Origin: Leishmania infantum JPCM5 | Lineage: Eukaryota > Euglenozoa > Kinetoplastea > Trypanosomatida > Trypanosomatidae | Length of the DNA: 64,000 bases | Assembly: GCF_000002875.2 (NCBI RefSeq) | Contig: NC_009419.2 | Coordinates: 1,786,642-1,850,641 of the forward strand | Direction: 5' to 3' | Shown here: positions 39,097 through 49,193 of the stretch, one piece after another | Position numbering within the stretch: position 1 is the first letter of the stretch | Layout: each line of letters starts with the position of its first letter | Made by a program: the position numbers and the translations under genes | Notes under the pieces: generated by a model | What the model was told of the DNA's origin: nothing | Database searches by the model: none | What the model saw: the letters and a program-made list of their open reading frames with translations, nothing else

Positions 39097-39986
39097 CCTT
39101 CCACCCAGCGCACACGCGCCCCCTTACTTTGGCACCGTTTAGCGTCTTTCTCGTCCACAGCGACGGCTGCGTGTCGGCAACGAGTGTCTTGAATCGTTCC
39201 AAACTTACACAAAATGCACAAAAGAGAAAAAACGGGATGGCTCGACCCTCCTCCTCCCTCAGCTTCACTGTGAGCGGCGAGGTTGGGGTCGGCACACGTG
39301 GTGCTACTCATAGAGCAAATAGGGCTGGGGGGGGGGTAAGCTGCCTGTAGGTGCACATACTCTGCTGTGCGGTGTATCTCACTCCCTCTCCCTTCCTGAG
39401 TGTGAGTGGTGTCTTAGACAACAGACTCGCTGGGCGCGTGCACATACATATATAATGCTGCCACAAACTTCTTTGTTTTTACTCCCTCGCCCCTCTCCGC
39501 ATCCTCTCGCTCTCTCTACGGCTGTCTTTTTGTGTTTTCGCCTTGGATCTCCTCCCTTCCACTGTCTCCTCTGCATTTGTGGGGGGAAACCACAGTTCCA
39601 TCGCGTTTTTTTACTCTGCACACAAACGTACGCACACACGCGCCGCTCTCCCTTCGCCCCCTCCACCCACTTACCCCCCCCCCCTACTCCCTCCCTCCCA
39701 AGTCTCCTACCTACCTAGAGGGGCTTTCGAAAGTGTCACTCTACACCCACACGTGTTTCCTTGGCAATCTCACGTGCGCAAAATCGTCCACCCTAACACT
39801 CTCTCGCTCGGACGAGATAGATTTGGTTACGGCAGGGTGCTCATTACTTGGGTTTCTCTGAAAGGTGAAGGCATGTGATGTTTGGGGTTTGAGCTGCGCC
39901 GCCGTTTGTTGCCCCCGTGTGCATGTCTACTTTCATGTGTGCCTGTGTCTTTTTCGTGAAGCGTTCATCAGCAGTTGTACCGTATC
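39097..39986. other. Intergenic region
   Basis: Contains a G run (39325-39336), C/T-rich tracts (39475-39560, 39670-39710) and no supported gene. The next reading frame is open before its ATG only through TTG at 39975. Confidence 0.6.
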
Positions 39987-41756
39987 ATGTTCTCTGTTTC
40001 CGAGCACCGGCTGCCATGCGACGCCCTGTACTCGCGCATTAGCGCCAGTCGTTCCAAACCCCTTGTGGGTTTCGGCGGCCGCGACGCCTCTATCCACGTC
40101 TACCCATTCATGGGATATACGCGGACTGCCTGGCTGCAGGGTCTATCGGAGCCTATCACAGCCCTCGGCTTTGACCCGGACCAGACGTCCGTGGTGGGCG
40201 GAAGCGACGCCGGCAAGCTGCAAATGTGGGACATCGGCTCTGAGGAGGTGGTGCGTGTCTTCACGCGCGGCCACGCCTCCACCGTGACCGACATCGATGT
40301 CTTCCGCAGCGGGCAGTTCTTTGCGACCGTTTCAACGGATAGGATACTGCGCATCTGGGATGTGCGAAAGTCGTCTGGCCGGCAGTCCTACAAGGATGCC
40401 ACCGCTCCATTATGTGCCGTGCAATTCTCGCCGAACGGCCGGTGGGTGGCCACCGGGTGTGCGCGCGGTATTGTGCGACTCTACGACCTCGTCGCTGGTA
40501 AGATTGTCCACAAGTTCGAACTGCACACCGGCGCCATCACGAGTCTCCACTTCCACCCGGACTTGTACTATTTAGTGGTGGGCAGCGGTGACGGTACGGT
40601 GTCGGTGTGGGATCTAGACTCCTTCGAGACGCGGTTCCACAGCAGCAGCCAGCACACACCCATCGATGCCGTCCACTTCAGCGGCACGCGCCTCCTCGCT
40701 ACATCGGATCACAACCTGCGTATCTTCGATACGTCGAACCTTAGTGACCGCACGGCAGTGTCGCTGGAGGCGCCGTGGATTATGATGGGTGACGTAGCCT
40801 ACGCAAGCGCCACGGACGAAGCCTGGTTCGTGGAAACGGCCGGAGCGACGGCAATGAAGTGCAAGTTGTCCTTGCGCGACATCCGCCGTCCCGGCGAAGA
40901 GGCGCCTCGCGCGGCAGCGGCGCCACCCGCATCTGCTCTAGTACCTGCCTCGCCCTCCCAGCGAGTCCCGGTGGCGACGCTGAACAGCAACAGTTCGATC
41001 TTCGCGGATGCGCGAAAGAAACCTGCAAATGGGTCTCGGCTCAGCCCAATGGACTCACCGGCGAAAACAACGGAAAATGACATGGCGGAAAAGGAGTTGC
41101 GCGCGGAGACGTCGGCACCGACGGCTTCGACCCTGCCACGGCCAGCATTCAGTAGCGGTGGACCATCTTTCCCACCGAGATCCGCCCCGCCGTCGAGTGC
41201 AGGCGATTCAGAGCTACAGATGGTACAGCAGCTGCGTCACGAGCACGGCACTGCCTCTACCACGCTGCAGAGGCGGCTCAACACTCTGCGCACCGTGCGC
41301 ACGCTCTGGATGCAGAACCAGCCTGAGGCAATGGCGCATGTGAGGCGGCTCTACGACGAGGGGCAGGAGTTTGGCCCGCTCTTCGATCTTCTAACCGTGC
41401 TGCAGCAGCCTCGCATGAAGGAGAAGTTGCTCACAGAGTCCATCGCTACTTTTTTGGACCTCGTCGAGATCGCTCTCAAGACGGACTACGAGCCGCTGAT
41501 CTTGTTAGGACTGCGCACGCTTCGCAGCATTTCCACGAAGTTCCGCGCAAGGATGGAGGAGGCACAGCGGCGGGCGCGCGCGTCGCAGAGCACAGGCTAC
41601 AACGATCCGCTCGGCATGAGTCAGCATCAGCGCATAACACAGAAGTTGCATAATTGCTGCCCGGTCGTCTTTGCGCTAGCGGAGCGCTGCGATGGCGTCG
41701 GAGAGGAGGCTAGGGCAGTCCTGCCAGACATGCCGCCGCCGCCGCGCACTCAATAG
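39987..41756 (+). CDS. KATNB1: Katanin p80 (WD40) subunit
   Basis: 589 residues from ATG 39987. Residues 1-~295 form a WD40 propeller; clear repeats include AGKLQMWDI, DRILRIWDV, GIVRLYDL, GTVSVWDL and HNLRIFDT. A disordered Pro/Ala/Ser linker follows (~300-410). The last ~180 residues match the con80 domain of katanin p80: LNTLRTVRTLWMQ, FGPLFDLLTVL, FLDLVEIALKTDYEPLILLGLRTLRSI and KLHNCCPVVFALAERCDG. p80 targets and regulates the p60 AAA-ATPase that severs microtubules, in spindles and at flagellar bases. Having both the propeller and con80 argues against a generic WD40 protein. Confidence 0.88.
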   Translation: MFSVSEHRLPCDALYSRISASRSKPLVGFGGRDASIHVYPFMGYTRTAWLQGLSEPITALGFDPDQTSVVGGSDAGKLQMWDIGSEEVVRVFTRGHASTVTDIDVFRSGQFFATVSTDRILRIWDVRKSSGRQSYKDATAPLCAVQFSPNGRWVATGCARGIVRLYDLVAGKIVHKFELHTGAITSLHFHPDLYYLVVGSGDGTVSVWDLDSFETRFHSSSQHTPIDAVHFSGTRLLATSDHNLRIFDTSNLSDRTAVSLEAPWIMMGDVAYASATDEAWFVETAGATAMKCKLSLRDIRRPGEEAPRAAAAPPASALVPASPSQRVPVATLNSNSSIFADARKKPANGSRLSPMDSPAKTTENDMAEKELRAETSAPTASTLPRPAFSSGGPSFPPRSAPPSSAGDSELQMVQQLRHEHGTASTTLQRRLNTLRTVRTLWMQNQPEAMAHVRRLYDEGQEFGPLFDLLTVLQQPRMKEKLLTESIATFLDLVEIALKTDYEPLILLGLRTLRSISTKFRARMEEAQRRARASQSTGYNDPLGMSQHQRITQKLHNCCPVVFALAERCDGVGEEARAVLPDMPPPPRTQ

Positions 41757-43001
41757 ACGTGTCCGACTGGTTGTCCTGGGCAGGGGGTACCTTCTAGCGG
41801 AAGAGCACGTAGCAGTACCGATACCGCCACCAGCAGGCAGTCGCTGTGCCGCTGCCGCTCGTCTGCTTCTTCTTTTTTTTGCCTCCTCCATTGGTGTACA
41901 TTTGTGAGACGTTTTTTTTTTCTGACTTCACGTGCGCTTGGTTGCTTCCTTTTGGATGGAGTTGGATGACTGCTGCTCAGCGATGTATCTCCCTGCACTT
42001 TGATTTATCGTGTCGCTCTAGGTGATGGTGTGTACAGTGGTGCACTTCCCTAGTGCCGACCCTCGGTCCCATGCTATTGTTCCTCTCCCTTGTTTCTCCA
42101 CCACAGAAGCGCTGTATTATGTCCTCCTCGTATTTATTTCTGTGGGTGTGGGTGGGTGGGTGCAGTCGTCCGTGCTCAGTGCACCTCTCTTCACGTCTCA
42201 TTCCTTTCTTTAGATCTCTTTGCTGATTTGCGCACACGGGTAGGTGGGTGTGTCCGCTCGTCTTTTGTTTTGGCGCCGTGCTGATGCCTTTCTCTTTCAC
42301 TTCGCCGGTGTGTCGTTCCCCCCCCCTCCTCCTCCTTCGACCACGTCCTGTTCTTGTTCTCTCCTTTTTCACATATATATATATGTATTGGTTAGAGCAC
42401 ACACACACACCACACGTGCGCGCCCCCCTCATCCCCACCTCTCACCCCGACCTCACTCCTGCCTCTTTGTCTGGGAGCTGCCATGATGGCCCCATCCCCC
42501 ACTTCTCTTTTGTTCGCCGTAGCGGAGATTTGGATGTCGGCTTGCCAAGTACCGGAACGCAACGGAACTCCAAAGCAAGACGACGAAAAAACAAAAGAGA
42601 CATGTGGTGATCCAAATCGAGCGACGCGCGCCGAGAGGAAAAGAGAACCGTCGCCTTGTGACTCTCCCGCGGTGTGGGAAGCGTACACTCGACCCTCGTG
42701 CCCCCTTTTTTATCAGCTTTACCTCTTCGTGGACAGCCCCGCCCGTGCCACCTGTCGCGGAAGGGACGAGTGAAGGGTGAAGCACACACAACTGCAGCGG
42801 TTGGCACCGTCACTTCCACGGTGCGTTCGGGGATAGATTCGGCTTGCTACTCCCTTTTCTGATCCTCTCTTTGTTTGCTCTCGTTTATGGGTATGTGTAC
42901 CGAGGACTCCTCTCACTCACCTTACTCTCATACTGTCCTTGCCGCCCTGCAACACGCGCTGCCAGCCACCGGCATGCAATAGCACTAAAGTAGCTCATGT
43001 A
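41757..43001. other. Intergenic region, 1.2 kb
   Basis: C/T-rich tracts, a TA run at 42374-42384 and a CA run at about 42400-42414. Candidate acceptors lie near 42966 and 42992. No supported gene. Confidence 0.6.
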
Positions 43002-43823
43002 ATGTCCTCGTCGCAGTCTGAAGAGGTGAGCGCAGCGGTCAGGCCTCTCAGCACTGCCGTGCAGGAGGCGCTGCAGGCGCCCCAAGATGCCCAACGGCAG
43101 CCGCAACTGCAAAGCCCGGCTGCACCAGCGCCCTAGTGTAGCCCCTCCCAATCCTGGACGCTTGATCTCGTGACTGAGCGCCTGCAGGCGTTCGAGAGCT
43201 TCATCATTCGACACACACGGGAGGAATCCTCTGGAGCGTTCGCGGGGGCCTCAGGCCAACTCGGCGAGCGTGAAACGAGCGCCGCGCGGTACATTCTGGC
43301 ACCTGCCGGAACCGGCACCCTGGCCTTTTGTGGTCTGCTGAGTGCACAAAGGCTGGAAGTTCACCTCGACGCGCAAGGAACGGGCGGGGCGGCGGTGGAG
43401 CAGCGCCTCGTGCACCTGGAGGCAAAGCTGAATGCCTTGAGAAATGCAGTGGCGCAGGCGCCAGCTGAAGTCCCCCATCGAAAACATTTTTTTTCCGCCG
43501 TGCATGCAAAACTTGAGGCGAGAATGTCATCTGTATGGGAGGTGGGCTCCTCCAGGAACGCATTCGAAGACGCAGATATGTCGCTCATCCATAACGTGAC
43601 GCGCGCGCTCGCCGCCATGAACGAGCGAGTCAAACAGCAGCACGCGGAGTTGGCGCGATGGCACCAGCAAAACGAGCAGATGCGCACGATGGTTATGCAG
43701 GTCAACTGGCGTGAGGAGGACAACCGTCAACTGCGCGATGCGCTGGCGAGCATTCGACAGCAGCTCGGACGTGTTGGCGTGCGTGGCAACGTTCCTATTC
43801 TGTGGTCACGCAGCGTAGAGTAA
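43002..43823 (+). pseudogene. Coiled-coil protein gene interrupted by an in-frame TAG
   Basis: ATG 43002 opens 44 codons that end at TAG 43134-43136. The same frame then continues without another stop for 229 codons to TAA. After the TAG there is no in-frame ATG for about 130 codons (next Met in ARMSSVWE), so a downstream restart is unlikely to give the whole protein. The downstream part has coding character: G/C-ending codons, and amphipathic helices such as LVTERLQAFESFII, RLVHLEAKLNALRNAV and a C-terminal coil. The N-terminal part is Gln/Ala/Pro-rich. I recognise no family. Possibilities are a recent nonsense mutation, a strain polymorphism, a base-call error, or read-through. One substitution would account for the break. 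Confidence 0.65.
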
Positions 43824-43926
43824 GGGACGACCGTTTGTGCAGTTGGAAAGAAAGCGCTGGCGGCACATCTTTTTTCGTTTGTGTCCGCCCGACAACCACT
43901 CCTGCAATCACTCTCTCTCACCCTTT

Positions 43927-44536
43927 GATGACGGGAGGGAGGGAACACACCTCAGTGCGGTGGTGTAACAGAGCTCAGTGCCCCAGCCCTTCGGGTGCAT
44001 GGGAAGAAGCCAAGCAGCCCCTCCTCCATCCCCTGCCAATGCAGCGCTGCACTTCCTCTGGTGCTGGCAGGGTCCACGTGCCCACGACGTAGGGAAGCCA
44101 GTGCGCTGCATCGCGACGGATGTCGGCGGTGTGTCAGGTCCTGGATGGCGTTGCGTCGGAGCGGCCTGCGGCAGTGCCGACGCGTCTGCGCGGCTCCAGC
44201 GCATCCGTCACCCGGCCCTCACCACCGCCTGCTGGTGTGGGGAGCCTGAGCGCCACCCCCTCCCTCTCCGAGGAGGGATGCCGCAGGTGGCGGCCGGCAT
44301 GATGGGAGCGGCTGTGAGGCGGCCTGCGAGGCAGCGGGGGGGGGCGGGAGGAGGTCGGTGGAGCTTGAGGCAGGGGGGCCGTGCTCTCGGATGGCTGAGT
44401 CGGCGCGTTGCCGCAAAGCGTGTGTGCCGCGCTGCGTCGCAGGACTCGGTGAGGCCTGTGGCCGGCCGGCGGTGACGCGGAGTGGAGTTTGGCTCGTGTA
44501 TGGCAGAGAATGGGCACGTTGACGCACGGGGATGTG
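43927..44536 (+). mobile_element. SIDER2-type retroposon, copy 3
   Basis: 610 bp, same ends as copy 2 (GATGACGGGAGGG to CACGGGGATGTG) and no difference from it that I can see. It lies 104 bp after the end of the interrupted coiled-coil gene, on the transcribed strand, followed directly by GAAAAC. CTCACCCTTT immediately upstream is shared with copy 1 but not with copy 2, which suggests that copy 2 lost, or never had, the extreme 5' end. Confidence 0.85.
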
Positions 44537-44969
44537 GAAAACTTCTTCATCCCTCCTGCCGTTTACTCGCTAACCACTGCGCTCTAGCGCTGCTGTACTT
44601 CGTGGATCCAGTGGCTTTGGTCCTCGGCCCACAGCGAAAATGTACATAGTGTGCTGTGTGTAAGAGCAGTCTTTCACGCTGTATGTGCGACGGAGCTACA
44701 CACACGCGCAGGAAGCTTTTCGTTGACTGTGCGCTACTCACGTACCTTCTCTCTTCCTCTCTTGTTGTGGAGCTTCGGCTATGTATGCGTGTGTGTGTGT
44801 GTGTGGTGGGGGGGTTGTGCGGCCAGGTGCGACGGCTCATTTTAGCGTAGAGCTCGAACGACGCAGCGCAACTGTTTTTCGTTAGCGGTGAAAGTCAAAG
44901 CAACGCGTCCATCAAGAGCGCGAAGCACACACGCACATCTAAGCATACGTACAAAGTAGTGTCCGACCC
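44537..44969. other. Intergenic region upstream of PACRG
   Basis: Contains a GT run at about 44788-44803 followed by G-rich sequence. No supported gene. Confidence 0.6.
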
Positions 44970-45914
44970 ATGCCCCTCTGCAAGACGTTTTCGCAGTCGG
45001 AGCGGGAGAAGCTCCGAAAGGATCGTAATGTACTGCCGCCGTTGAGCGACGGTCCGTTTGGGCCGTTCCCGAAAAAATGGAACCCGCGGGGGCGCGATGC
45101 GGCAAAGGCAACTGTGAGTACCAGCGTCAGCGTTTTGATGGCCAAGAACAAAGCCGCCGCCGGGCAACCGGCCGCTGCGGCTGCGCCGAAGGCAGCGCAA
45201 GCTGACATTCTCATCGGCCACACAGGCACGGGCGGGATGACGGTGAGCACCTTCAAAGGCACCGGCGGTGCGGACACGTCCCTAAGCAACGGGCGCTTCG
45301 GCGACCCGGCCGGCCCTGGCAAAGCTGGCGCCTACTCGAAGCAGCGCATGCCACCAACAGACTTTCGTCACCACTACGAGCGCAGCGACTTGCCACTGTC
45401 CATTCAGCACGGCGCGAAGCGCTCGCTTCTCTGGAAGGTGGACGTGTCAAAGCTGGACTACCACCACTATCTGCCCATCTTCTTCGATGGCCTGCGCGAG
45501 CTGGAGGAGCCCTTCAGCTTTGTGGCGTACCAGGGCAGCATGGACCTCCTTGAGGGCGGCGGCGCCAAGATCCTGCCGACGGTGCCGCAGCTCATCGTGC
45601 CGCTCAAGACGGCACTGAACAGTCGTCACCCCGACGTGCTGCGCAAGGTCTTTCACGTGATCCAGAAGCTAGTAGTGAGTAGCGATCACATTGGCGAAGC
45701 GCTTGTGCCATACTACAGGCAACTGTTGCCGGTGTTCAACATGTTTAAGAACCGCACCAAGAGTATGGGCGATCGCATGGACTACGGGCAGCGCAAAAGC
45801 CACGACCTCAGCAGTCTCATCAACGACACCCTGTACCTGCTAGAGCGCTACGGCGGCCCCGACGCGTACATCAACATCAAGTACATGGTTCCCACGTACG
45901 AGTCCTGCATGTGA
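44970..45914 (+). CDS. PACRG: PACRG homologue (axonemal doublet protein)
   Basis: 314 residues from ATG 44970. The first ~125 residues are Gly/Ala-rich and variable. From ~128 on, the chain follows PACRG closely: [41 protein letters not shown] (~155-180), a [22 protein letters not shown] block, [27 protein letters not shown], and the family-typical end [18 protein letters not shown] forms the inner junction of axonemal microtubule doublets with FAP20, so this is expected in the flagellum. Katanin p80 and a kinesin lie nearby, a microtubule-rich neighbourhood. This is one of the safest calls in the window. Confidence 0.93.
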   Translation: MPLCKTFSQSEREKLRKDRNVLPPLSDGPFGPFPKKWNPRGRDAAKATVSTSVSVLMAKNKAAAGQPAAAAAPKAAQADILIGHTGTGGMTVSTFKGTGGADTSLSNGRFGDPAGPGKAGAYSKQRMPPTDFRHHYERSDLPLSIQHGAKRSLLWKVDVSKLDYHHYLPIFFDGLRELEEPFSFVAYQGSMDLLEGGGAKILPTVPQLIVPLKTALNSRHPDVLRKVFHVIQKLVVSSDHIGEALVPYYRQLLPVFNMFKNRTKSMGDRMDYGQRKSHDLSSLINDTLYLLERYGGPDAYINIKYMVPTYESCM

Positions 45915-46827
45915 ACTTGGCGGCACGTGGGGCACAGGTGGCACAGCCTGATGTAAAAAAAAGCGGCGCGTCTTCCTTTTCCCCTTCACCAAGCCAACGT
46001 CGGATCGTTTCTTTTTCTTTTTGCTGGTTTGCTTTTCCTAGACGATGTACCACGGTGAAATCACGCACCGCCTGCCAGCGAAGAACGCGGAGAAAGGTGA
46101 AACCAAAGGGGCCACGCGCAAATCAACCCCGAATGCTCTCCTTTCCCTTCGGCCCGCGCGCCAAAGCCTCGACCCCCCCTCCTCCGCCCGCCCCCAACCA
46201 TCACCCCCCAAACCCCCCCCTCCCCTGGCGTGGCCCCAGCTCAAAGGCGGCCACCTCCCTGCCCCCCCACGACACCCGTGAAAAGGGGCTTTTGCGCGAC
46301 GCGAGAACCACCCCGTGGGCGGACCCCCCCTCTCAGCGACGCCGCCCAGGCGAAGCAGAGCTGGCCGCAGGGAAAGGCAGCCAAGCCCAGGGCCAGCGCC
46401 TCGCCTTCGCGGAAGAGCATCGCCGCCAGCCGACCGAAACGCGACAACACAAATGTGTCGCGCACAAAAATGCGTTTTTTGTATGCACGAAGCTAGGTGT
46501 AACCGGGATGATCTGCCGAAGGCCGATCTCATTCGCGCAACGGCTAAACGCAGTCCTAAAAACGTAAAAGCACCTCCAAGCATCATGATGGACAACTTTT
46601 TGTATATTGGCAAGTGCCAGTCGTACGCAGAAACTGTGTTTCTAACCACCGATGTTTTCTCTATTCTCTGCTCCGTTTTTCCCTTCTCTCCACACACGCT
46701 CTTCTGCAAACGTCCTGCTTACAGTGGGTGTTAAGCGATTCCAAAGCACTGCATCTCATTACTTACTCAGCTGCACCGCTATCCTTATCTAGACCTAACT
46801 GAGGAAACTCTTGACAAAACTGAAGCC
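45915..46827. other. Intergenic region with C-run cluster and composition boundary
   Basis: 46173-46225 carries six C runs of three or more (up to eight), so the opposite strand is a candidate G-quadruplex. GC content falls sharply after about 46470. Frames through this region start with non-ATG codons or have low-complexity Pro-rich content; no gene is supported. Confidence 0.55.
46173..46225. repeat. C-run cluster (potential G-quadruplex / i-motif)
   Basis: C runs at 46173-46179, 46187-46189, 46191-46195, 46204-46209, 46213-46220 and 46222-46225, separated by 1-8 bases. The minus strand therefore has the G-run spacing of a G4-forming sequence. Confidence 0.55.
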
Positions 46828-48270
46828 ATGCCCAGCATTCCGTTAGTGACCGAGCTCGGGGCGAGGGCGGGTGAGTTTCAGCACATCTTGAACATGTCCA
46901 AAATTCCAGCCCAAGTGGAGCAAAAGCTCCGTCCTGCGATGGATCCTGGTGAGCTCTTCACTTATCAGGATTCGCGCATTTTTGTGCGCGCTCGCCCGAT
47001 CGTCGCACATGATATGGAAGATCCAAACAATCAGAGCATTGTTCAGAAAGTCGATGAAAACAGAGATCTCGTCGTGATGACGCCAAAAATATCACTTTCT
47101 GGCGAGTGTACGATTGATCCGTGCGTTGTCACTCTTGACGGCGTGTTCGTGGGAGCCCGTGACGATACAGAGCGAGTTTACCTAGAGTCATGCGCCCCAT
47201 TGGTCTCTCTCTCCGTTAACGGCGCATCTACGTGCGTGCTCTGTTACGGGCAGACAGGAAGCGGAAAAACCTATACAACCTCTGGTATTTTTCGCCTTGT
47301 CGCCCTGGATCTCGCGCCTGCTTTCGCCACTCATGATATCCTTCTCACTGTTCTTGAAATACAAGCACTCAAGAACATCGACCTGCTCACTGGCACGGAT
47401 GTTCAGGTTGTGGAGGATGTCTCAGGTGAGCTTAAGCTCCTGGGGACAGAGGCCTTTGAGTGCTCGAGTGCCGAAATGCTTCTCGCCGCTTTTGAGGAAG
47501 CTGCCTCACAGCGAACAACGCGGTCAACAGAGAGGAACGAAACGTCTTCGCGTTCTCACATGATCGCTCGAATCTCCATTGTTTCGAAGGAGACGAAGTG
47601 GGCGAAGCCTGGCGATTTATTCATCGTGGATCTTGCTGGTAGTGAAAACACCGCCGACAGCGCAACTCATGACAAAACTCGCCAAGCAGAGACCAAATTC
47701 ATCAACACCTCCCTCATGACTCTTAAGGATTGCATTCGGTCCCGCGCTCTTGCGTCTTCGAGTACGCAGCACCTGCACATCCCGTATAGGCGCTCGCCAC
47801 TTACGCTTCTTTTGCGCGACTGCTTTGAGATCGCCGTGCGTCGCCCAACGAAGACAGTTATGATCGCCTGTGTCTCGCCACTGCTTCGAGATTCACGGCA
47901 TACTATTAACACACTGCGGTACGCATCGATGCTTGCTGTGACGCCACCATCCAAAGTCCTCGCACCCGATCCGAACGACCCAAACAACTACACGCGCGAG
48001 CAGGCCCTCGACTTTCTTGTAAAAGTGTCGCATGGAAACATCACTGAGCCGGAGTACATTTTACCGGAGGGTGACGGGCGGACTCTCGTGCACATTCCAG
48101 AGGCGGAATTCATCCGTCGCATCGTGGAGAGCCATCCGCACATACCCGAGAAAAAGGCAAAACTTATTTATACTGCCGTGTGGAAGCGTGTTGTCGACGC
48201 GCGCACCAAAGGTCGAAAGCAGATGGTCGACGCAAAGCGGCATATTAAAGCACCACGCTGCGCTATGTAG
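46828..48270 (+). CDS. Kinesin, motor-domain-only, kinesin-13-like
   Basis: 480 residues from ATG 46828. The motor domain spans ~48-375: RIFVRARPI (first strand), GQTGSGKT P-loop (~139-146), ETSSRSH switch I (~238-244), DLAGSE switch II (~268-273), LKDCIRSRAL, IPYRRSPLTLLLRDCF and MIACVSPLLRDSRHTINTLRYASML. The last three resemble kinesin-13 (LKECIRAL, MIAxxSP, NTLRYA). Kinesin-13 depolymerises microtubule ends and helps set flagellum and spindle length. The ~47 residues before the motor are short, and the ~105 after it (TREQALDFLVKV onward) show no coiled coil, so it may act as a monomer. Codon use is unlike its neighbours: one 20-codon stretch counted by hand (from 47041) has 8 G/C third bases. 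The subfamily is tentative; the motor call is firm. Confidence 0.87.
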   Translation: MPSIPLVTELGARAGEFQHILNMSKIPAQVEQKLRPAMDPGELFTYQDSRIFVRARPIVAHDMEDPNNQSIVQKVDENRDLVVMTPKISLSGECTIDPCVVTLDGVFVGARDDTERVYLESCAPLVSLSVNGASTCVLCYGQTGSGKTYTTSGIFRLVALDLAPAFATHDILLTVLEIQALKNIDLLTGTDVQVVEDVSGELKLLGTEAFECSSAEMLLAAFEEAASQRTTRSTERNETSSRSHMIARISIVSKETKWAKPGDLFIVDLAGSENTADSATHDKTRQAETKFINTSLMTLKDCIRSRALASSSTQHLHIPYRRSPLTLLLRDCFEIAVRRPTKTVMIACVSPLLRDSRHTINTLRYASMLAVTPPSKVLAPDPNDPNNYTREQALDFLVKVSHGNITEPEYILPEGDGRTLVHIPEAEFIRRIVESHPHIPEKKAKLIYTAVWKRVVDARTKGRKQMVDAKRHIKAPRCAM

Positions 48271-49193
48271 CACATTTTGGCTGCTCATCTCTCACGTTTC
48301 GCGATTCTGGTATGGACACGTGTCTCGTACAATCTTTTTCCCCTTTTCAATTTGTATGCGGAAGATGCTTAGATGATTATAAAGTACTAGAGCGCGTTTT
48401 CTACTGGCTGTCTTCCTCTCTTTTTCTTTTGGCGTCTTAGCGTGCCAGAACCGGTGCAAGAGGGCGTTTTTTTTCTGTCTGTCATTGTCTGTCCAGTTTT
48501 TAACTGTAGAGGAGCTAGCTCATATTTTTCTGTGTTTTTTGTTGACGCTTTGTTTGATTCCATACATTCAGGTGATGCTCTTTCATTCCCTTCGTTTTCA
48601 CAGTTTCACTGCCAAGAATCAAAGAGCAATTGAACTCTTCTCACTTCTCTTCTGCTTTGAAAAAATGCTCTTGGGTATGAGAAAGGCCCTCGCTCACTAG
48701 GTTTTGTGCCTCTACCGCAGAGCGGTCGTTTCGCCTTTCCGGTTTCATGTATGCTCCCACTGCCATTTCTTGTTACCTGCCATGCTTCTGAAAAAAAAAT
48801 GATCGTAAGACAACACCCTCATGTGTTCACTCGCAGGTCGGAACAAAAGGGGGAAATAGCGCCTGGACTTACTCAGCTTTGGTGTGCTGTGATGGAATAA
48901 CTTGTCTATGGGAGATTTTACTGTGCCTGTGTTCCCTCCTTTCCTGCGCATTCATGCTTGCTTGCATCCAAGCCTTCTCACACTTTCTCGGCGAACGTGA
49001 CCCTTTCATCTTGCACGATTATTTCAGCTATTGAATCATCATCGTACCTGCCGAAAAAAAAAGCGAGGCGGGGACACGTACATTTCCGCTGATCACTTGT
49101 ACAACTTCTCAAGTAGCGAACCCTGCAATGCATATCTCTGGACTTCATTGCCGTCTCTTGTTTACCATCTAGAACTTTTCTGTTGTCGCAAGC
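48271..49193. other. Intergenic region, lower GC
   Basis: T-rich rather than C-rich, unlike most spacers in the window. T runs near 48410-48430 and 48468-48475. No supported gene. Confidence 0.6.

Noticed and set aside
45911..46567. Pro-rich frame of 218 codons after PACRG
   Set aside because: Begins at a non-ATG codon; low-complexity translation of the C-run cluster.
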